Below are positions 17,373-25,006 of a DNA stretch of 64,000 nt, one piece after another (position 1 is the first letter of the stretch; every line of letters starts with the position of its first letter). Origin of the DNA: Alsobacter sp045348435. GTDB lineage: Bacteria > Pseudomonadota > Alphaproteobacteria > Rhizobiales > Beijerinckiaceae. The DNA is taken from the NCBI RefSeq assembly GCF_045348435.1, contig NZ_CP157484.1, positions 1,736,001-1,800,000 on the forward strand. The letters are read 5' to 3'. The notes beneath the pieces were generated by a model. That model had not been told where the DNA came from, ran no database searches, and saw only the letters and a list, made by a program, of their open reading frames with translations. Both the position numbers and the translations under genes were made by a program.

Positions 17373-17537
17373 CGCCAGGAGCAGCAAACTGTGAGCGGGA
17401 AGACGTCTTGAAGAAACTCCAAGTTTTGCCGCCTTGTAGGAAAATAAATCTAGCAGCTCCCGGCTTTCACAGGGCAGCAAATTAAAAAATGGGTCGCCGT
17501 TGATTTCGCGGTTTTTTCGGAGTCTTCTGTCCGTCAT
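17367..17537 (-). CDS. Doubtful small ORF in the 17.4-17.7 kb gap
   Basis: A 56-residue frame starting MTDRRLRKNREINGDPFFNL, in the most AT-rich stretch of the element. The composition is plausible for a small cytosolic protein, but the ribosome site is weak and no family was recognised. It runs into the integrase relic at its 3' end, which argues against a conserved gene. Confidence 0.25.
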   Translation of the reverse strand: MTDRRLRKNREINGDPFFNLLPCESRELLDLFSYKAAKLGVSSRRLPAHSLLLLAT

Positions 17538-17581
17538 CGCCCCATCACGGACGATGTTCCTCCGTCGGAGGACGACAAGAA

Positions 17582-17616
17582 AGAGCCGCCCCGACCTTGC
17601 CCGTCGGAACGGCTCT
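17582..17616. other. Nested RNA hairpin upstream of the AlpA module
   Basis: AGAGCCG (17582-17588) pairs with CGGCTCT (17610-17616). Inside this, CCGAC (17591-17595) pairs with GTCGG (17603-17607) around a seven-base loop. The result is a stable two-part stem-loop in the 17373-17762 non-coding stretch. There is no T-run after it, so it is not a typical terminator; it could be a structured leader or small RNA. Confidence 0.45.
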
Positions 17617-17665
17617 CTTGGGGTCACCCCCGTTGCTCTCGAAGAGCGGCATGACCCTAACGCTT

Positions 17666-17699
17666 AAGAGGAGGCCGGTGCAATCCCGTGCCGCCTCTT
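17666..17699. other. Second hairpin in the AlpA leader
   Basis: AAGAGGAGGC (17666-17675) pairs with GCCGCCTCTT (17690-17699) with one mismatch around a 14-base loop. It lies 64 bp before the probable AlpA start and about 50 bp after the first hairpin. The arm contains AGGAGG, so folding would hide a ribosome-site-like sequence; whether this matters is unknown. Confidence 0.4.
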
Positions 17700-17762
17700 G
17701 GCGGCTTGTCGACGCGCAAACGACAAGCCAGCGAGGGTCCATTGGCCGCTTCGAACGATGAC

Positions 17763-17975
17763 GTGCGCCGCCACGGCGTCGCCCACCTGCCCGAAACTGG
17801 GTTTCTCCGCCTCACCTCCATCCTCGCTCCGCGCGGCCCCATCCCCGTGTCGAAGTCGACGTGGTGGGCAGGGATCTCGCGCGGGCGCTATCCCCAGCCG
17901 GTGAAGCTCGGTCCGCGCATCTCCGCGTGGCGCGTGGAGGATATTCGCGCGCTTATTGAAAAAGGGGCGCGCTGA
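17763..17975 (+). CDS. AlpA-family excisionase/regulator
   Basis: A 70-residue helix-turn-helix protein. LPETGFLRLTSILAPRGPIP is followed by VSKSTWWAGISRGRYPQPVK and AWRVEDIRALIEKGA, the standard AlpA/prophage-regulatory fold that binds DNA near integrase or replication genes. The GTG at 17763 is chosen because homology starts a few residues later; a frame from 17688 has unlikely N-terminal sequence. The stop overlaps the next ATG (TGATG). Confidence 0.8.
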   Translation: MRRHGVAHLPETGFLRLTSILAPRGPIPVSKSTWWAGISRGRYPQPVKLGPRISAWRVEDIRALIEKGAR

Positions 17976-18556
17976 TGCTTGGCGCATCCCACCCCCTGAC
18001 CGAGTTCGAATGGTCGATCGTGAAGCGCCACTCGGCGTGCACACCATTGGCGCAGCTGGAAATCGAGTGGCTGCGGAAGCAGGGGATACCTTCCTCGGCG
18101 CTTGCCCACCCCGATTTGCTTCTGCGAGCCGACGTGCATTTCCGAGCGTTGCGTTTCGCATATCCCGACGAGATCGAGCCCGACGCCGAAATGGAACGCG
18201 CCCTCATTCTGCTCGTGCGCGATGCGGACGGGCACCCCCACGATCTCGCGGCGTGGGCGCCGCGCTCCCGACGGCTAGCAACCTGGTGCGGCCGAGCCGT
18301 CTGTATCGGTAATGCGATGGGTCCGCGCCTCAACGAGCACGGGGCGCTTCCCGTTTATCCGAGTCCTCTCGAGTGGCTGCAGGAGGGCTGTGACGGCATT
18401 GTCATCATTGACCCGGTCGCGGCCTCACATGAGCTGTTCGACCTTGGTCCGATTGCTGCTATGGGCGGCGCGGAACATGCCCGCGAGTTGAAGGCGCTCT
18501 TCGAGGGCCTCGCCCCCTGCATTATCGCCGGGACAGTGCTGACGAGTGCGATCTGA
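17975..18556 (+). CDS. Element-borne hypothetical (AlpA-ATPase module)
   Basis: A 193-residue protein coupled at both ends: its ATG overlaps the AlpA stop and its stop overlaps the ATPase ATG. The sequence has an acidic N-terminal helical part and a C-terminal half reading AAWAPRSRRLATWCGRAVCI, then EWLQEGCDGIVIIDP. The layout (strand ending in IDP after a GCDGIV block) is reminiscent of a degenerate Toprim-like or nucleotide-binding fold, but this is tentative. Proteins like this accompany RepA-like ATPases in rhizobial islands, so a role in element replication is likely by context. Confidence 0.75.
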   Translation: MLGASHPLTEFEWSIVKRHSACTPLAQLEIEWLRKQGIPSSALAHPDLLLRADVHFRALRFAYPDEIEPDAEMERALILLVRDADGHPHDLAAWAPRSRRLATWCGRAVCIGNAMGPRLNEHGALPVYPSPLEWLQEGCDGIVIIDPVAASHELFDLGPIAAMGGAEHARELKALFEGLAPCIIAGTVLTSAI

Positions 18557-19662
18557 TGGCAGCGCACTTCGAGTTAGGTGAAGCCGCGACCGCGCGTGTG
18601 GCGGTGCCATTTCTCCAACCGCCGCGAACGCAGGCCGCCCAGCGGGGCCATGTTCTGCGAGGCAGCCCAGCCACGATTTCGGCTGCCGAACTCGTCAAGA
18701 AGTCATTTCCGCCCGTCCAGTGGATCGTGCCTGACTTGGTGCCGGAGGGGCTCACGCTTTTGGTCGGCTCCCCCAAGACGGGGAAGTCGTGGCTGGCGCT
18801 AGAAATCGCTTTAGCCGTTGCTTCTGGTTCGTCTTGTCTGGCGGGTCTGACCTGCGAACAGGGGCAGGTACTCTACCTGGCATTAGAGGACAACCAGCGC
18901 CGGCTTCAGCGCCGGATTTGTAAGCTGATTGGGGAAGGCGCTGATGGCCCGGGTTCCCTCGAATTTGCGACGGAATGGCATGGGGGCGTTGCTGAAATTC
19001 GAAAATGGCTGGAGGAGTTCAGCAATGCGCGCCTCGTGATCATTGACGTGCTTCAGAGATTTCGTCCCTCTACCGGCAAGCACAGTCAGTATGAGGCTGA
19101 CTACCAGGCGATTGGCGATCTCCAGCAGCTCGCGGGCCAGTATGGAGTGGCAATCGTCGTCATCCATCACACGCGCAAAGGGGAGGCCAGCGACGATCCA
19201 TTCGAGGCGGTGAGCGGCACGCAAGCTCTCGCCGGTGCGGCCGATACAACGTTGATGCTTCGCCGAAGCAGCAACGGGGTGACGCTCTATGGCCGCGGGC
19301 GGGACATCGAGGAGCTGGAGAAGGCAGTCGAGTTCGATCGTCTGACCTGTCGCTGGGCCATCCTGGGCGATGCCGCCGAGCACCACCGCTCCGACCAGCG
19401 CACCGCGGTGATAGACGCGCTGCGTCGGTCTGATCACCCCATGGGTCCCAAAGACATCGCTCAGGCAACCGAGATGCCGGAACAGAATGTGAGGCGTCTG
19501 CTTGGGAAGATGGTCAGCGCAGGCGAAATCATCAAGTCGGCGCGAGGCCAGTACACCTGCGCTGTTGTGACCGGTGATCCCCCCTGGGGGGCCGGTCACA
19601 ACGGTCACAACGGTCACATTGGCGGCGGCGGTGCTGAGGAGCTTTTAAATGACCGGTCCTGA
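18556..19662 (+). CDS. RepA-like AAA/RecA-fold ATPase
   Basis: A 368-residue RecA-fold ATPase of the RepA/DnaB-like helicase group. Walker A is GSPKTGKSW (about residue 73), and the Walker B strand is RLVIIDVLQRF (about 157). Family blocks include VLYLALEDNQRRLQRR, GVAIVVIHHTRKG and SGTQALAGAADTTLML, then a C-terminal winged helix (MGPKDIAQATEMPEQNVRRL). It would drive replication or stabilisation of the excised element. The C-terminal tail GHNGHNGHIGGGG is encoded by the GGTCACAAC repeats at 19594-19620, so that DNA signal constrains the protein. Confidence 0.9.
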   Translation: MAAHFELGEAATARVAVPFLQPPRTQAAQRGHVLRGSPATISAAELVKKSFPPVQWIVPDLVPEGLTLLVGSPKTGKSWLALEIALAVASGSSCLAGLTCEQGQVLYLALEDNQRRLQRRICKLIGEGADGPGSLEFATEWHGGVAEIRKWLEEFSNARLVIIDVLQRFRPSTGKHSQYEADYQAIGDLQQLAGQYGVAIVVIHHTRKGEASDDPFEAVSGTQALAGAADTTLMLRRSSNGVTLYGRGRDIEELEKAVEFDRLTCRWAILGDAAEHHRSDQRTAVIDALRRSDHPMGPKDIAQATEMPEQNVRRLLGKMVSAGEIIKSARGQYTCAVVTGDPPWGAGHNGHNGHIGGGGAEELLNDRS

Positions 19663-19699
19663 TCGTCCCCCTATTGTGACCATTGTGACCGATGTGACC
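19565..19699. repeat. Iteron-like GGTCACA arrays around a hairpin
   Basis: Seven copies of TGTGACC or its complement lie in 135 bp. TTGTGACCGG (19565) and CCGGTCACAA (19592) form a perfect 10-bp inverted repeat enclosing CCCCCCTGGGGGG. Three direct 9-bp copies (GGTCACAAC, GGTCACAAC, GGTCACATT) run 19594-19620. Three more in inverted orientation (ATTGTGACC, ATTGTGACC, GATGTGACC) run 19673-19699. They span the end of the ATPase gene and the start of the next gene. Nine-base phasing and symmetry suggest binding sites for a replication or partition protein, or an operator. Confidence 0.65.
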
Positions 19700-20461
19700 G
19701 GGGGGTCAGCAACCGGTTCGATCACCACAGATCACCCCAACGCTGAACTAACCGTAGCGCTTCGCGATCTGGAGCGCGTGGGTCGCGCTGCCCCGCCCGC
19801 TAAGCGGGTCGAGCCTCCGGCGCCGCACAGGACGACGCGAGCCGAACGGCGCGCCATGCGAAAAGCGCGTCCCAAGAAGACTCAGGTACAGATTCCGGAG
19901 GTACGGCTCGGCGAAACGGCGACTGGACGGCCAATCATCCGCCCGATCCACGACGACGTGGAAGGCTGGTTCAATGTCGCGCGGCGCACATTCGGGACCG
20001 TATCCGACAGCTTCGCCCGAACCCAGATCCGCTTCCTGCTGCGCGGTTTGCGGACCGCCATGTTCGGGGAGAGCACAGACGCGGTTGAGATGAACGCCGC
20101 CCTGGCGCAGATCGCAGGCATCGAGCCTAAGAACGAGCTGGAGGCCGCCCTCGCGACGCAGATGGCCGTGACGCATGTGGTGGCGATGCGCCTGCTTGGG
20201 CGCGCCGGCACAACCGACCCCACACTCCCGCATTTTGCCGCGACGGGCTTGGTCACAGCCAAGTTCCTGCGGGCTTTCGCTGGCCAGGCCGAGGTTCTCG
20301 CGAAACTGCGCCGCCCGGCCGTGCAGACCGTGCGGGTGGAGCGCGTCGAGGTGCAGGCCGGAGGCCAGGCTGTCGTTGGTTTGGTCAACAACAACAAGCT
20401 CCCGCGCCGGAGGGGGGCCAAACAACTCGCGAGGCGAGCCCATGGAACGCAGGACGAATGA
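19649..20461 (+). CDS. Element-borne hypothetical with conserved QTVRVERVEV tail
   Basis: A 270-residue protein whose ATG lies inside the 3' end of the ATPase gene. Its N-terminus (IVTIVTDVTG) is encoded by the inverted iterons. The C-terminal half follows a pattern often met in rhizobial islands: ELEAALATQMAVTHVVAMRL, AKFLRAFAGQAEVLAKLRRP, then QTVRVERVEVQAGGQAVVG. Its function is unknown. It overlaps the HGGAPGSG protein gene by 20 bp, so the two are made together. Confidence 0.78.
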   Translation: MTGPDRPPIVTIVTDVTGGSATGSITTDHPNAELTVALRDLERVGRAAPPAKRVEPPAPHRTTRAERRAMRKARPKKTQVQIPEVRLGETATGRPIIRPIHDDVEGWFNVARRTFGTVSDSFARTQIRFLLRGLRTAMFGESTDAVEMNAALAQIAGIEPKNELEAALATQMAVTHVVAMRLLGRAGTTDPTLPHFAATGLVTAKFLRAFAGQAEVLAKLRRPAVQTVRVERVEVQAGGQAVVGLVNNNKLPRRRGAKQLARRAHGTQDE

Positions 20462-20699
20462 ACCCGACGGCCTCCGCAATGCGCCGCGCTGCGGAGCCCG
20501 CACACGAGCTGGACAGCCCTGTCAGAAGCCGGCCGCACGCGGGAAACAACGCTGCCTTTTGCACGGAGGGGCGCCCGGAAGCGGCGGACCAGCTGGCGAG
20601 CGGAATGGCCAGTTTCGCCACGGATTTCACACGGCCAATGCAGTTGAGGAACGACGCGCTCTTCGTGCCTTGCTGAAGCAAGTCTTCGACCGTGATTAA
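20442..20699 (+). CDS. HGGAPGSG-motif small protein
   Basis: An 85-residue protein in a different frame from its upstream neighbour, which it overlaps. It carries the zinc-finger-like block RCGARTRAGQPCQKPAARGK, then RCLLHGGAPGSGGPAGERNG and a FRHGFHT segment. This C-X7-C...C-X2-H signature belongs to a small protein family common on rhizobial phage-like and plasmid-like islands and often found beside terminase-like or primase genes. It probably binds metal and nucleic acid; the precise role is unknown. Confidence 0.78.
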   Translation: MERRTNEPDGLRNAPRCGARTRAGQPCQKPAARGKQRCLLHGGAPGSGGPAGERNGQFRHGFHTANAVEERRALRALLKQVFDRD

Positions 20700-20723
20700 C
20701 TCCCAACCATCAGGAACGGCGAA

Positions 20724-21200
20724 ATGAACGATGAAACCATCGGCAGCTTTTTGACAGTGCATCAATTCGCGCAGAGGTCCCGCCTTAGTGAGCGAACGAT
20801 CAGACGTGAGATCAACTCGGGTCGCCTTCGCGCAACGCGACGGGGCGGGCGTCTGGAATTAGCGGTGAGCGACATCGAGAGTTGGCTCAAGTCGAATTCT
20901 AGGTTCCTGCAACTACTCCCTCGGCCGTCCGGCGCAATCCGCCCGATCCTCACTGATCCGGACGGAGTCGCGCTACTTTGGTTGGCGTGGGGCCATGATG
21001 ATTGGCAGGACCCAAGAATGAGGATCAGGGTCCCGCGTCTGCGTGCCCGGGGTGTGCCGATCGACCTCGTAGCGGGCGACAACGGCATGCCTCGTTATCG
21101 ACTCGCATCCGCAGTTGATGTGCGCTGTGGTCAAAGTCTCATGCGGTTTAGACCCGGAGACGTTGAAATCCTAAATCGTGCGACGAATTCGAGCGCATAG
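20724..21200 (+). CDS. Helix-turn-helix excisionase-like protein
   Basis: A 158-residue protein. Residues about 8-55 form a MerR/excisionase-type DNA-binding domain: LTVHQFAQRSRLSERTIRRE, then INSGRLRATRRGGRLELAVS and DIESWL. The C-terminal 100 residues have no recognised family. The GCGAAATG context gives a modest ribosome site. It probably controls excision or module expression. It is separated from the LysR/TauE cargo by a 132-bp stretch without a clear gene. Confidence 0.75.
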   Translation: MNDETIGSFLTVHQFAQRSRLSERTIRREINSGRLRATRRGGRLELAVSDIESWLKSNSRFLQLLPRPSGAIRPILTDPDGVALLWLAWGHDDWQDPRMRIRVPRLRARGVPIDLVAGDNGMPRYRLASAVDVRCGQSLMRFRPGDVEILNRATNSSA

Positions 21201-21332
21201 TTCGACCAGAGCTCCTTGAACATGGATGACGGACGGGCTCTCGGTTTCATCTTGAGAGCGACTATGGCAAGCTCTCGAGCAAGGGGATCCACTTCGTCAT
21301 CTTACAGCAGCCAACGGCGGCGAAACTCTTTC

Positions 21333-22079
21333 TCATGCGCCCCCCCGCCAGATGAGTTGGCCGCCGAGCAGCAGCAGGCCCGCAAAGAAGAACAGGCGAA
21401 AGAGCTCGGGATGCGCGCGCGCACGGAGCCGGCCGCCCAGTGCCATGCCTACGAGGGCCGGCACGATGGCGAGCAATGACGTTCCGCTGGCGGTAAAGGT
21501 CAGCGCGCCGTGGATCGCCAGCCCGCCCGCGAGCGCAAGAGTGGAAACCGTGAACGACAGGCCGAGCGCCTGCACCAACTCGTCGCGCTCCAGCCCAAGC
21601 GAGCCCAGGTACGGCACGGCGGGGATGACGAAGACACCCGTCGCACCCGTGACGAAGCCGGTTACCGCGCCGACGAGCGGCCCGGCCCAAACCTCTGAGG
21701 CGGGCGGAACGCGAAGTTGTGGCTTTGCCAAGCCGAGAGCGCCGTAAAGGACGAGCGCAACGCCAAGAGACGTCGTTGCAGGGCCGGTCGTCGCGCCAAC
21801 GATCAGGCCTGATCCGGCGAGCGTGCCCGCGACGACGCCGAGCAGCATGGGCCATAGCCGAACCAGCAAGGCATTGGTGCACGGCCCTGCGAGGAGTTGC
21901 CAAACATTCGTCACCAGCGAAGGTACGAGCAGGAGAGCAGCGGCCTCGACAGGCCTCATGGCGAGGCCGAGCAGCCCCATGGCGACGGTGGGCAGACCCA
22001 GACCGATGACGCCTTTGACCAGCCCGGCGAAGAGAAATGTGCCGCCCACCATCAGGACGGCTGAGAGTGTATCGCTCAT
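21333..22079 (-). CDS. TauE/SafE-family membrane exporter
   Basis: A 248-residue membrane protein with eight hydrophobic helices. TauE/SafE features are the repeated halves with GGTFLFAGLVKGVIGLGLP near the N-terminus and GAVTGFVTGATGVFVIPAVP in the middle. Members export sulfite, sulfonates or organic acids. The start at 22079 (MSDTLSAVLM) is chosen by family length. It is divergent from a LysR gene with 98 bp between, a classical regulator-target arrangement, so it is probably induced by that regulator's ligand. Confidence 0.88.
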   Translation of the reverse strand: MSDTLSAVLMVGGTFLFAGLVKGVIGLGLPTVAMGLLGLAMRPVEAAALLLVPSLVTNVWQLLAGPCTNALLVRLWPMLLGVVAGTLAGSGLIVGATTGPATTSLGVALVLYGALGLAKPQLRVPPASEVWAGPLVGAVTGFVTGATGVFVIPAVPYLGSLGLERDELVQALGLSFTVSTLALAGGLAIHGALTFTASGTSLLAIVPALVGMALGGRLRARAHPELFRLFFFAGLLLLGGQLIWRGGA

Positions 22080-22177
22080 GAGCGCAAAGTTGCGGTCGCG
22101 CGTGGCTGCGCCACAATGCGGGATTCGCGTAGCATGCCTTCGTCCGTGACGGAGCCAGATCGCCTGGAGCATCGCTG

Positions 22178-23065
22178 ATGCATTTCGATCTCACCGACTT
22201 GCGCCTGTTCCTCCATGTGGCTGAGGCGGGGAGCATCACGGGGGCAGCCGAGCGTTCCGGCCTCGCGCTTGCCTCAGCCAGCGCACGCATACGGGGCATG
22301 GAGGAGAAGGCGGGGGTGCTGCTGCTGGAGCGCCGCCGGCGCGGCGTCGAGCTGACGCCCGCGGGCCAAACATTGCTCCAACACGCGCGGCTGATTGCCG
22401 GGCAGGTGCAGCGGATGCGAGGTGAGATGGGCGAGTACGCCGGCGGCCTGAAGGGTCGTGTCCCGGTGCTGGCCAATACCGCAGCGGCTGACGTGCACCT
22501 GCCTGACAGCCTCGCCGCGTTTCTCGCCGCCAACCCGAATGTGGACGTCGACTTGAACGAACGGCCAAGTCCCGAGGTGGCGCGGGCGGTAGCGCAAGGA
22601 GAGGCGGAAATCGGGATCGCGGCGGGGCACGCCGACTTCTCGGGGTTGGAAACGACGCCTTTCCGGACCGACCGGCTGGTGCTGGCTGCCCCGCGTGGTC
22701 ACGCGATGGCAAGTCGGGAGCGGATCACCTTCGCGGAGGCGTTAGGGTGCGAGTTCGTCGGCCTCTCAGGTGACAGCGCGCTGGGTAGGCATCTGGCTGG
22801 GCACGCGGCGCGGGCTGGCGGAAGAATGCGGACGCGAGTGCGCGTGCGCGGGCTTGACGCCGCCTGCCGCATGGTCGCCCTCGGCGCCGGCGTCGCCATC
22901 GTGCCCGAGACCGCGGTCCGGCGGTGGAACATGCAAGAGACGCTCGCCCTCATCTCCCTCGACGACCCGTGGGCCGACCGGCGCCTTGTTCTGGCTGTGC
23001 GCCGGCTGGACTCCCTATCGGTCCATGCCCGGCGCTTGACTGAGCACCTACTGGCGGCAGCGTAG
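22178..23065 (+). CDS. LysR-type transcriptional regulator
   Basis: A 295-residue regulator. The winged helix-turn-helix is at about residues 4-63 (LRLFLHVAEAGSITGAAERS, ASARIRGMEEKAGVLLLERR). The ligand-binding domain follows, with VPVLANTAAADVHLPDSLAA, EIGIAAGHADFSGLETTPFR and ALGAGVAIVPETAVRRW. It most likely controls the divergent TauE-type exporter. The ATG follows a GCATCGCTG context with a weak ribosome site. Confidence 0.93.
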   Translation: MHFDLTDLRLFLHVAEAGSITGAAERSGLALASASARIRGMEEKAGVLLLERRRRGVELTPAGQTLLQHARLIAGQVQRMRGEMGEYAGGLKGRVPVLANTAAADVHLPDSLAAFLAANPNVDVDLNERPSPEVARAVAQGEAEIGIAAGHADFSGLETTPFRTDRLVLAAPRGHAMASRERITFAEALGCEFVGLSGDSALGRHLAGHAARAGGRMRTRVRVRGLDAACRMVALGAGVAIVPETAVRRWNMQETLALISLDDPWADRRLVLAVRRLDSLSVHARRLTEHLLAAA

Positions 23066-23241
23066 CCGTTGCGCGGCACCGATCCTGGCTGCCGCCTGGC
23101 GGGTACAGGCTGCCCCTCAGCCGACATTTGGAGAGGTGGCCGACCATCCACAACCACGTGGCGATGGCTGTCGAGAGCACAATTGCGCCCCGTCCTTGTT
23201 CCGCGTTGGCCGGAATGCTCGGCACCGGTCGGGACGGCTCA

Positions 23242-23808
23242 CTAACCGCGATTCACACGGTCGAACACGCTGACCAGTTTCGGGTGGAGCTCGCGTATGC
23301 TGGCCCGGAACGCATCAGCTATGGACATAAGTGTATCTGCTGACGAGATGAGAAATTCGTGTTCGTGGGCATATCGCCACTGCTCAAAGGAGTTCGAGAC
23401 GGTTCTGAGTTCCTCAAAGAATTCGTCTCGATCCCCACGAGAATACCGATGGAGCGCAATGGAACAGGCTACGACATCCGGTGCCTGCGCCTCCAAGGCT
23501 ATGAATAAGTCGGCGAGTGAGTGGCCACGGCTCAGCTTTCCGTGGAGAGATAATAATAGCTTGAGATACAATTCTATCGCGAATGCAAGATTCACAATGG
23601 GCGGTGCGCCAAGACTGTTTGGCCCGTCGTGGCCTCGGCTCGCAGCAATTCCCGCAGCTGTCGCATTTGTTAGTTGCTCTTCCGCCACTCGCGCGGCGTC
23701 GAACGGCACGCTGGTCAGCAATCCCGCAAAATAGAATGCATCGGCTCCGTTCAGCATACGTTGGTGGAAGTCTTTTGGTAGCGCGTCTGAGTGGCTCTGG
23801 TTCTGCAT
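23242..23808 (-). CDS. HEPN-like protein, possible defence or toxin component
   Basis: A 188-residue protein. Its middle carries a HEPN-type pattern: NLAFAIELYLKLLLSLHGKL, GHSLADLFIALEAQAP, and a late FEQWRYAHEHEF. HEPN domains are often RNases in toxin-antitoxin and abortive-infection systems; the canonical R-X4-6-H motif is not obvious here, though RYAHEH could substitute. No nucleotidyltransferase partner (MNT) is adjacent. It lies next to a serine recombinase at the right end of the element, a usual place for defence cargo. Confidence 0.6.
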   Translation of the reverse strand: MQNQSHSDALPKDFHQRMLNGADAFYFAGLLTSVPFDAARVAEEQLTNATAAGIAASRGHDGPNSLGAPPIVNLAFAIELYLKLLLSLHGKLSRGHSLADLFIALEAQAPDVVACSIALHRYSRGDRDEFFEELRTVSNSFEQWRYAHEHEFLISSADTLMSIADAFRASIRELHPKLVSVFDRVNRG

Positions 23809-23928
23809 CGGCCGATGTTAACGCGGGCAACTCTCCGTCACTAGTTCGCTCGTCCCTTGGGCGCGTCGAGGTCACTCGCGTCGAGTTGGGGTACACCCAC
23901 AGTGGACGTACACAAGTCACGCTCCGGA

Positions 23929-23963
23929 CGTCTACTCAGGGTTGACTGGTGATTTAGTAGACG
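23929..23963. promoter_or_regulatory. Inverted repeat before the serine recombinase
   Basis: CGTCTACT (23929-23936) and AGTAGACG (23956-23963) form a perfect 8-bp inverted repeat with a 19-base spacer, 46 bp before the recombinase ATG. Position and symmetry suit a resolvase subsite or an operator. Two AGTGGAC copies lie on either side. The 23809-24009 stretch has no gene. Confidence 0.45.
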
Positions 23964-24009
23964 GTACGAACGTTGGGTCTAGCGCCATAGTGGACATCAA
24001 GGACCCACG

Positions 24010-24561
24010 ATGACGACGACCATCGGCTACGCCCGCGTCTCCACCACCGACCAGAGCACCGACGGGCAGGTGCAGCGCCTCAAGGAGGCCGGGTGCTCCG
24101 TTGTTCGCACCGAGAAGGTGTCGGCTAGGACCCGTGAAGGTCGCGGCGAACTGTCGTCGATCCTCGATTTCGCACGTCCAGGCGACAAGGTCGTGGTCAC
24201 GAAGCTCGACCGGCTGGGCCGCTCCACCAGGGACGTGCTGAACATCGTGCACGAGCTGGAGCTGAAGGGCGCGCACGTGCAGATCTTGGATCCGGCGATC
24301 TCCACCGAGGGGCCAATGGGGAAGGTGATGCTCACCGTCCTTGGCATGGTCGCCGAGATGGAGTTGGGCTTCATCCGAGATCGCCAGCGAGCCGGAATTG
24401 AGGCCGCAAAAGCGAAAGGCATCTACAAGGGCCGTCCCGCCAGCCTCGACCGACAAAGGATTGTCAAAATGCGTTCTGACGGCGTGGGCGCGACGGAGAT
24501 CGCCAAGGCTGTCGGATGTTCGCGGGCAGCCATCTACAAAATTCTCAACGAGGGCAAGTAG
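24010..24561 (+). CDS. Serine recombinase (resolvase/invertase family)
   Basis: A 183-residue small serine recombinase. The N-terminal catalytic domain starts IGYARVSTTDQSTDGQVQRL with the nucleophilic serine in ARVSTTDQ, and continues with VVTKLDRLGRSTRDVL (the catalytic arginines). EMELGFIRDRQRAGIEAAKA is the long E helix. The C-terminal DNA-binding domain is RQRIVKMRSDGVGATEIAKA with CSRAAIYKIL. All key residues are intact. It matches TnpR/Pin-like enzymes, which resolve cointegrates or invert DNA; no transposase is adjacent. Confidence 0.94.
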   Translation: MTTTIGYARVSTTDQSTDGQVQRLKEAGCSVVRTEKVSARTREGRGELSSILDFARPGDKVVVTKLDRLGRSTRDVLNIVHELELKGAHVQILDPAISTEGPMGKVMLTVLGMVAEMELGFIRDRQRAGIEAAKAKGIYKGRPASLDRQRIVKMRSDGVGATEIAKAVGCSRAAIYKILNEGK

Positions 24562-24637
24562 GCGAACCTTCACATGCACGTCGCGTTGCCCGACCAAAGG
24601 ATGGCTGAGATCGTCAGCCAGTTCTTGGGAGGAGGAT

Positions 24638-24958
24638 ATGGCCCGTCACGTCCTGAGAAGTCTCTCGCCCGTCGGCAGTGATGACGGCCTCCTTGAAGTG
24701 CAGCTAACGGGCCCGCAATCCTTGGATGAACCCGTCGTCATGCTGCTGTTGGCCAACGACATGCTGGAGATTTCTTCAGTGACGCACGGCGTGAAGAGGA
24801 AGGTTACCTATAGGCTGACCTCGGACGCGTTGCAGAAGAGCAAATCACCTCCGAAACACACTGACGCGCCAACGCTCCAGGCCATGCGTCCCCGTGCGCT
24901 TCCCCGGGCTCTCCGCGCCCATGTTCCGCTTTGCGATTGCCACAGTGGCCGGGATTAG
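24638..24958 (+). CDS. Small hypothetical near the right end
   Basis: A 106-residue protein with a strong ribosome site (GGGAGGAGG) 3 bases before the ATG. The first 65 residues look structured, with beta-strand pattern (LEVQLTGPQSLDEPVVMLLL, TYRLTSDALQ). The last part is basic and cysteine-containing. No family was recognised. It follows the serine recombinase by 76 bp and may be co-transcribed with it. Confidence 0.55.
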   Translation: MARHVLRSLSPVGSDDGLLEVQLTGPQSLDEPVVMLLLANDMLEISSVTHGVKRKVTYRLTSDALQKSKSPPKHTDAPTLQAMRPRALPRALRAHVPLCDCHSGRD

Positions 24959-24987
24959 CAATCGCTTAAGTTGAATTGTCCTAGTTG

Positions 24988-25006
24988 GTCCCACGCTCGG
25001 TCCCAC
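24988..25006 (-). repeat. Right end repeat (inverted copy of the left end)
   Basis: GTCCCAC (24988-24994 and 25000-25006) separated by five bases is the reverse complement of the GTGGGAC-N5-GTGGGAC site at 13597-13615. Flanking bases differ, so the match is limited to the paired heptamers. Inverted arm-type sites at both ends suit a tyrosine-integrase element. The 25007-25190 stretch after it shows no gene. Confidence 0.6.

Larger units (their letters stand above)
13597..25006. mobile_element. Integrative element with tyrosine integrase and RepA-like module
   Basis: The left limit is set by GTGGGAC-N5-GTGGGAC at 13597-13615, directly before the integrase. The right limit is set by the same arrangement in inverted orientation at 24988-25006. 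Between them are recombinases, gene relics, a plasmid/phage-like AlpA-ATPase module and cargo genes, with more AT-rich stretches than the flanks. No relaxase or conjugation gene is present, so it would be an integrative or mobilisable island rather than a conjugative one. The exact attL/attR core was not found: no clear direct repeat and no tRNA end is visible on either side. The boundaries may be off by up to a few hundred bases. Confidence 0.7.
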
